This document shows positions 21,851 to 22,302 of a stretch of 22,302 nt of DNA, in pieces. Every line of letters begins with the position of its first letter. The stretch's first letter is position 1. Origin of the DNA: JBGPIK01 sp041484845 (GTDB lineage Bacteria > Desulfobacterota > Binatia > UBA9968); assembly GCA_041484845.1 (NCBI GenBank), contig JBGPIK010000058.1, positions 1 through 22,302 on the forward strand, in the 5' to 3' direction. The notes under the pieces were generated by a model. The model did no database searches. It was not told where the DNA came from and saw nothing but the letters and a program-made list of their open reading frames with translations. Made by a program: the position numbers and the translations under genes.

Positions 21851-22302
21851 AATTTGGAATCGACCGCCTGTTGGAAGAGCCGGCGCTTAGGAAACCCTTG
21901 GCGGGCCGTCGCGCGGCATTGCTCGCCCATCCAGCGTCGGTGACGAGCCATCTCGTTCACTCGCTCGACGCGCTTGCCGCGCTCAAGGACATCGACTTGG
22001 TTGCGGCCTTCGGCCCGCAACACGGTCTTCGTGGCGACAAGCAAGATAACATGGTCGAGTCGGCGGATTTTTGCGATCCGGTGCACGGCATTCCGGTTTT
22101 TAGTCTATACGGTGAAGTGCGCCGTCCAACGGCCGCGATGATGGACAGTTTCGATGTTCTGCTCATCGATTTGCAGGATGTGGGCTGCCGCGTCTACACC
22201 TTCATTACGACGCTGCGTTACGTTCTCGAAGCGGCTGCAGCGAAAGGCAAGGTGGTTTGGGTTCTTGACCGACCCAATCCGGTCGGGCGGCCCGTGGAAG
22301 GA
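21847..22302 (+). CDS. namZ: NamZ-type exo-beta-N-acetylmuramidase (DUF1343), N-terminal part
   Basis: The first 152 residues of a DUF1343 protein; the family is usually about 400 residues, so the gene continues past the right edge. Family motifs in order are RRAALLAHPASVTS, AAFGPQHGLRGDKQ, GIPVFSLYGEVRRPT, DVLLIDLQDVGCRVYTF and VVWVLDRPNPVGRPVEG. In Bacillus subtilis this family is NamZ (GH171), which releases N-acetylmuramic acid from the non-reducing end of peptidoglycan fragments. No signal peptide is visible at the start chosen, so this copy may act in the cytoplasm on imported muropeptides. The ATG overlaps the DOMON stop as ATGA. Confidence 0.92.
   Translation, partial: MKFGIDRLLEEPALRKPLAGRRAALLAHPASVTSHLVHSLDALAALKDIDLVAAFGPQHGLRGDKQDNMVESADFCDPVHGIPVFSLYGEVRRPTAAMMDSFDVLLIDLQDVGCRVYTFITTLRYVLEAAAAKGKVVWVLDRPNPVGRPVEG

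Noticed and set aside
1..22302. CRISPR array, tRNA, rRNA, insertion sequence, prophage or defence system
   Set aside because: No regularly spaced repeats, clover-leaf sequences, transposase or phage motifs, or known defence families were seen on either strand. The only repeats are the REP-like pair and short hairpins.

Overview
This window looks like a bacterial chromosomal segment from a Gram-negative lineage that uses sigma-54. Coding density is high, GC is moderate to high, and genes are packed into operons with ATGA/GTGA overlaps. Gene families such as the ferredoxin-dependent 2-oxoacid oxidoreductase, tandem-domain universal stress proteins, archaeal-type adenosine-specific kinase and DUF1343/NamZ fit an uncultured soil or sediment lineage (Desulfobacterota-, Methylomirabilota- or Binatota-like). 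That placement is inference; no marker gene is present. No rRNA, tRNA, CRISPR array, transposase or phage gene was seen.

Layout. (1) 1-161, minus: the start of a DUF2267 gene that runs off the left edge. (2) 162-476: a divergent regulatory region with two face-away sigma-54 (-24/-12) promoters. (3) 477-5657, plus: a tightly overlapping operon of acetyl-CoA synthetase, the E1-alpha, E1-beta and E2 subunits of a pyruvate (or acetoin) dehydrogenase complex, and an acyl carrier protein. No E3 gene is present. A universal stress protein (5731-6627) and a P3B, MgtA-type Mg2+ ATPase (6818-9382) follow on the same strand. (4) 18117-9521, minus: a seven-gene run of a fused PorGD, PorA, PorB, a Glu/Leu/Phe/Val dehydrogenase, then the ATPase, FtsX-type permease and HlyD-type adaptor of an ABC exporter. 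(5) 18118-18412: a second divergent region, again with two face-away sigma-54 promoters. (6) 18413-20784, plus: two more tandem-domain Usps and an adenosine-specific kinase. (7) 20785-21217: a non-coding stretch with a REP-like inverted-repeat pair. (8) 21218-22302, plus: a DOMON-like protein coupled to a NamZ-type muramidase cut by the right edge.

How the parts work together. The metabolic genes converge on acetyl-CoA: an NAD-linked 2-oxoacid dehydrogenase complex, a ferredoxin-linked 2-oxoacid oxidoreductase, an amino-acid dehydrogenase that would supply 2-oxoacids, and an acetyl-CoA synthetase. They are interleaved with Usps, DUF2267, MgtA and adenosine kinase. All four genes that flank the two divergent gaps have a sigma-54-type promoter at a sensible distance and in the correct orientation. 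The best reading is a sigma-54-controlled stress and energy-metabolism island, possibly for low oxygen or starvation. The promoter motifs are read directly from sequence; the physiological trigger is inferred.
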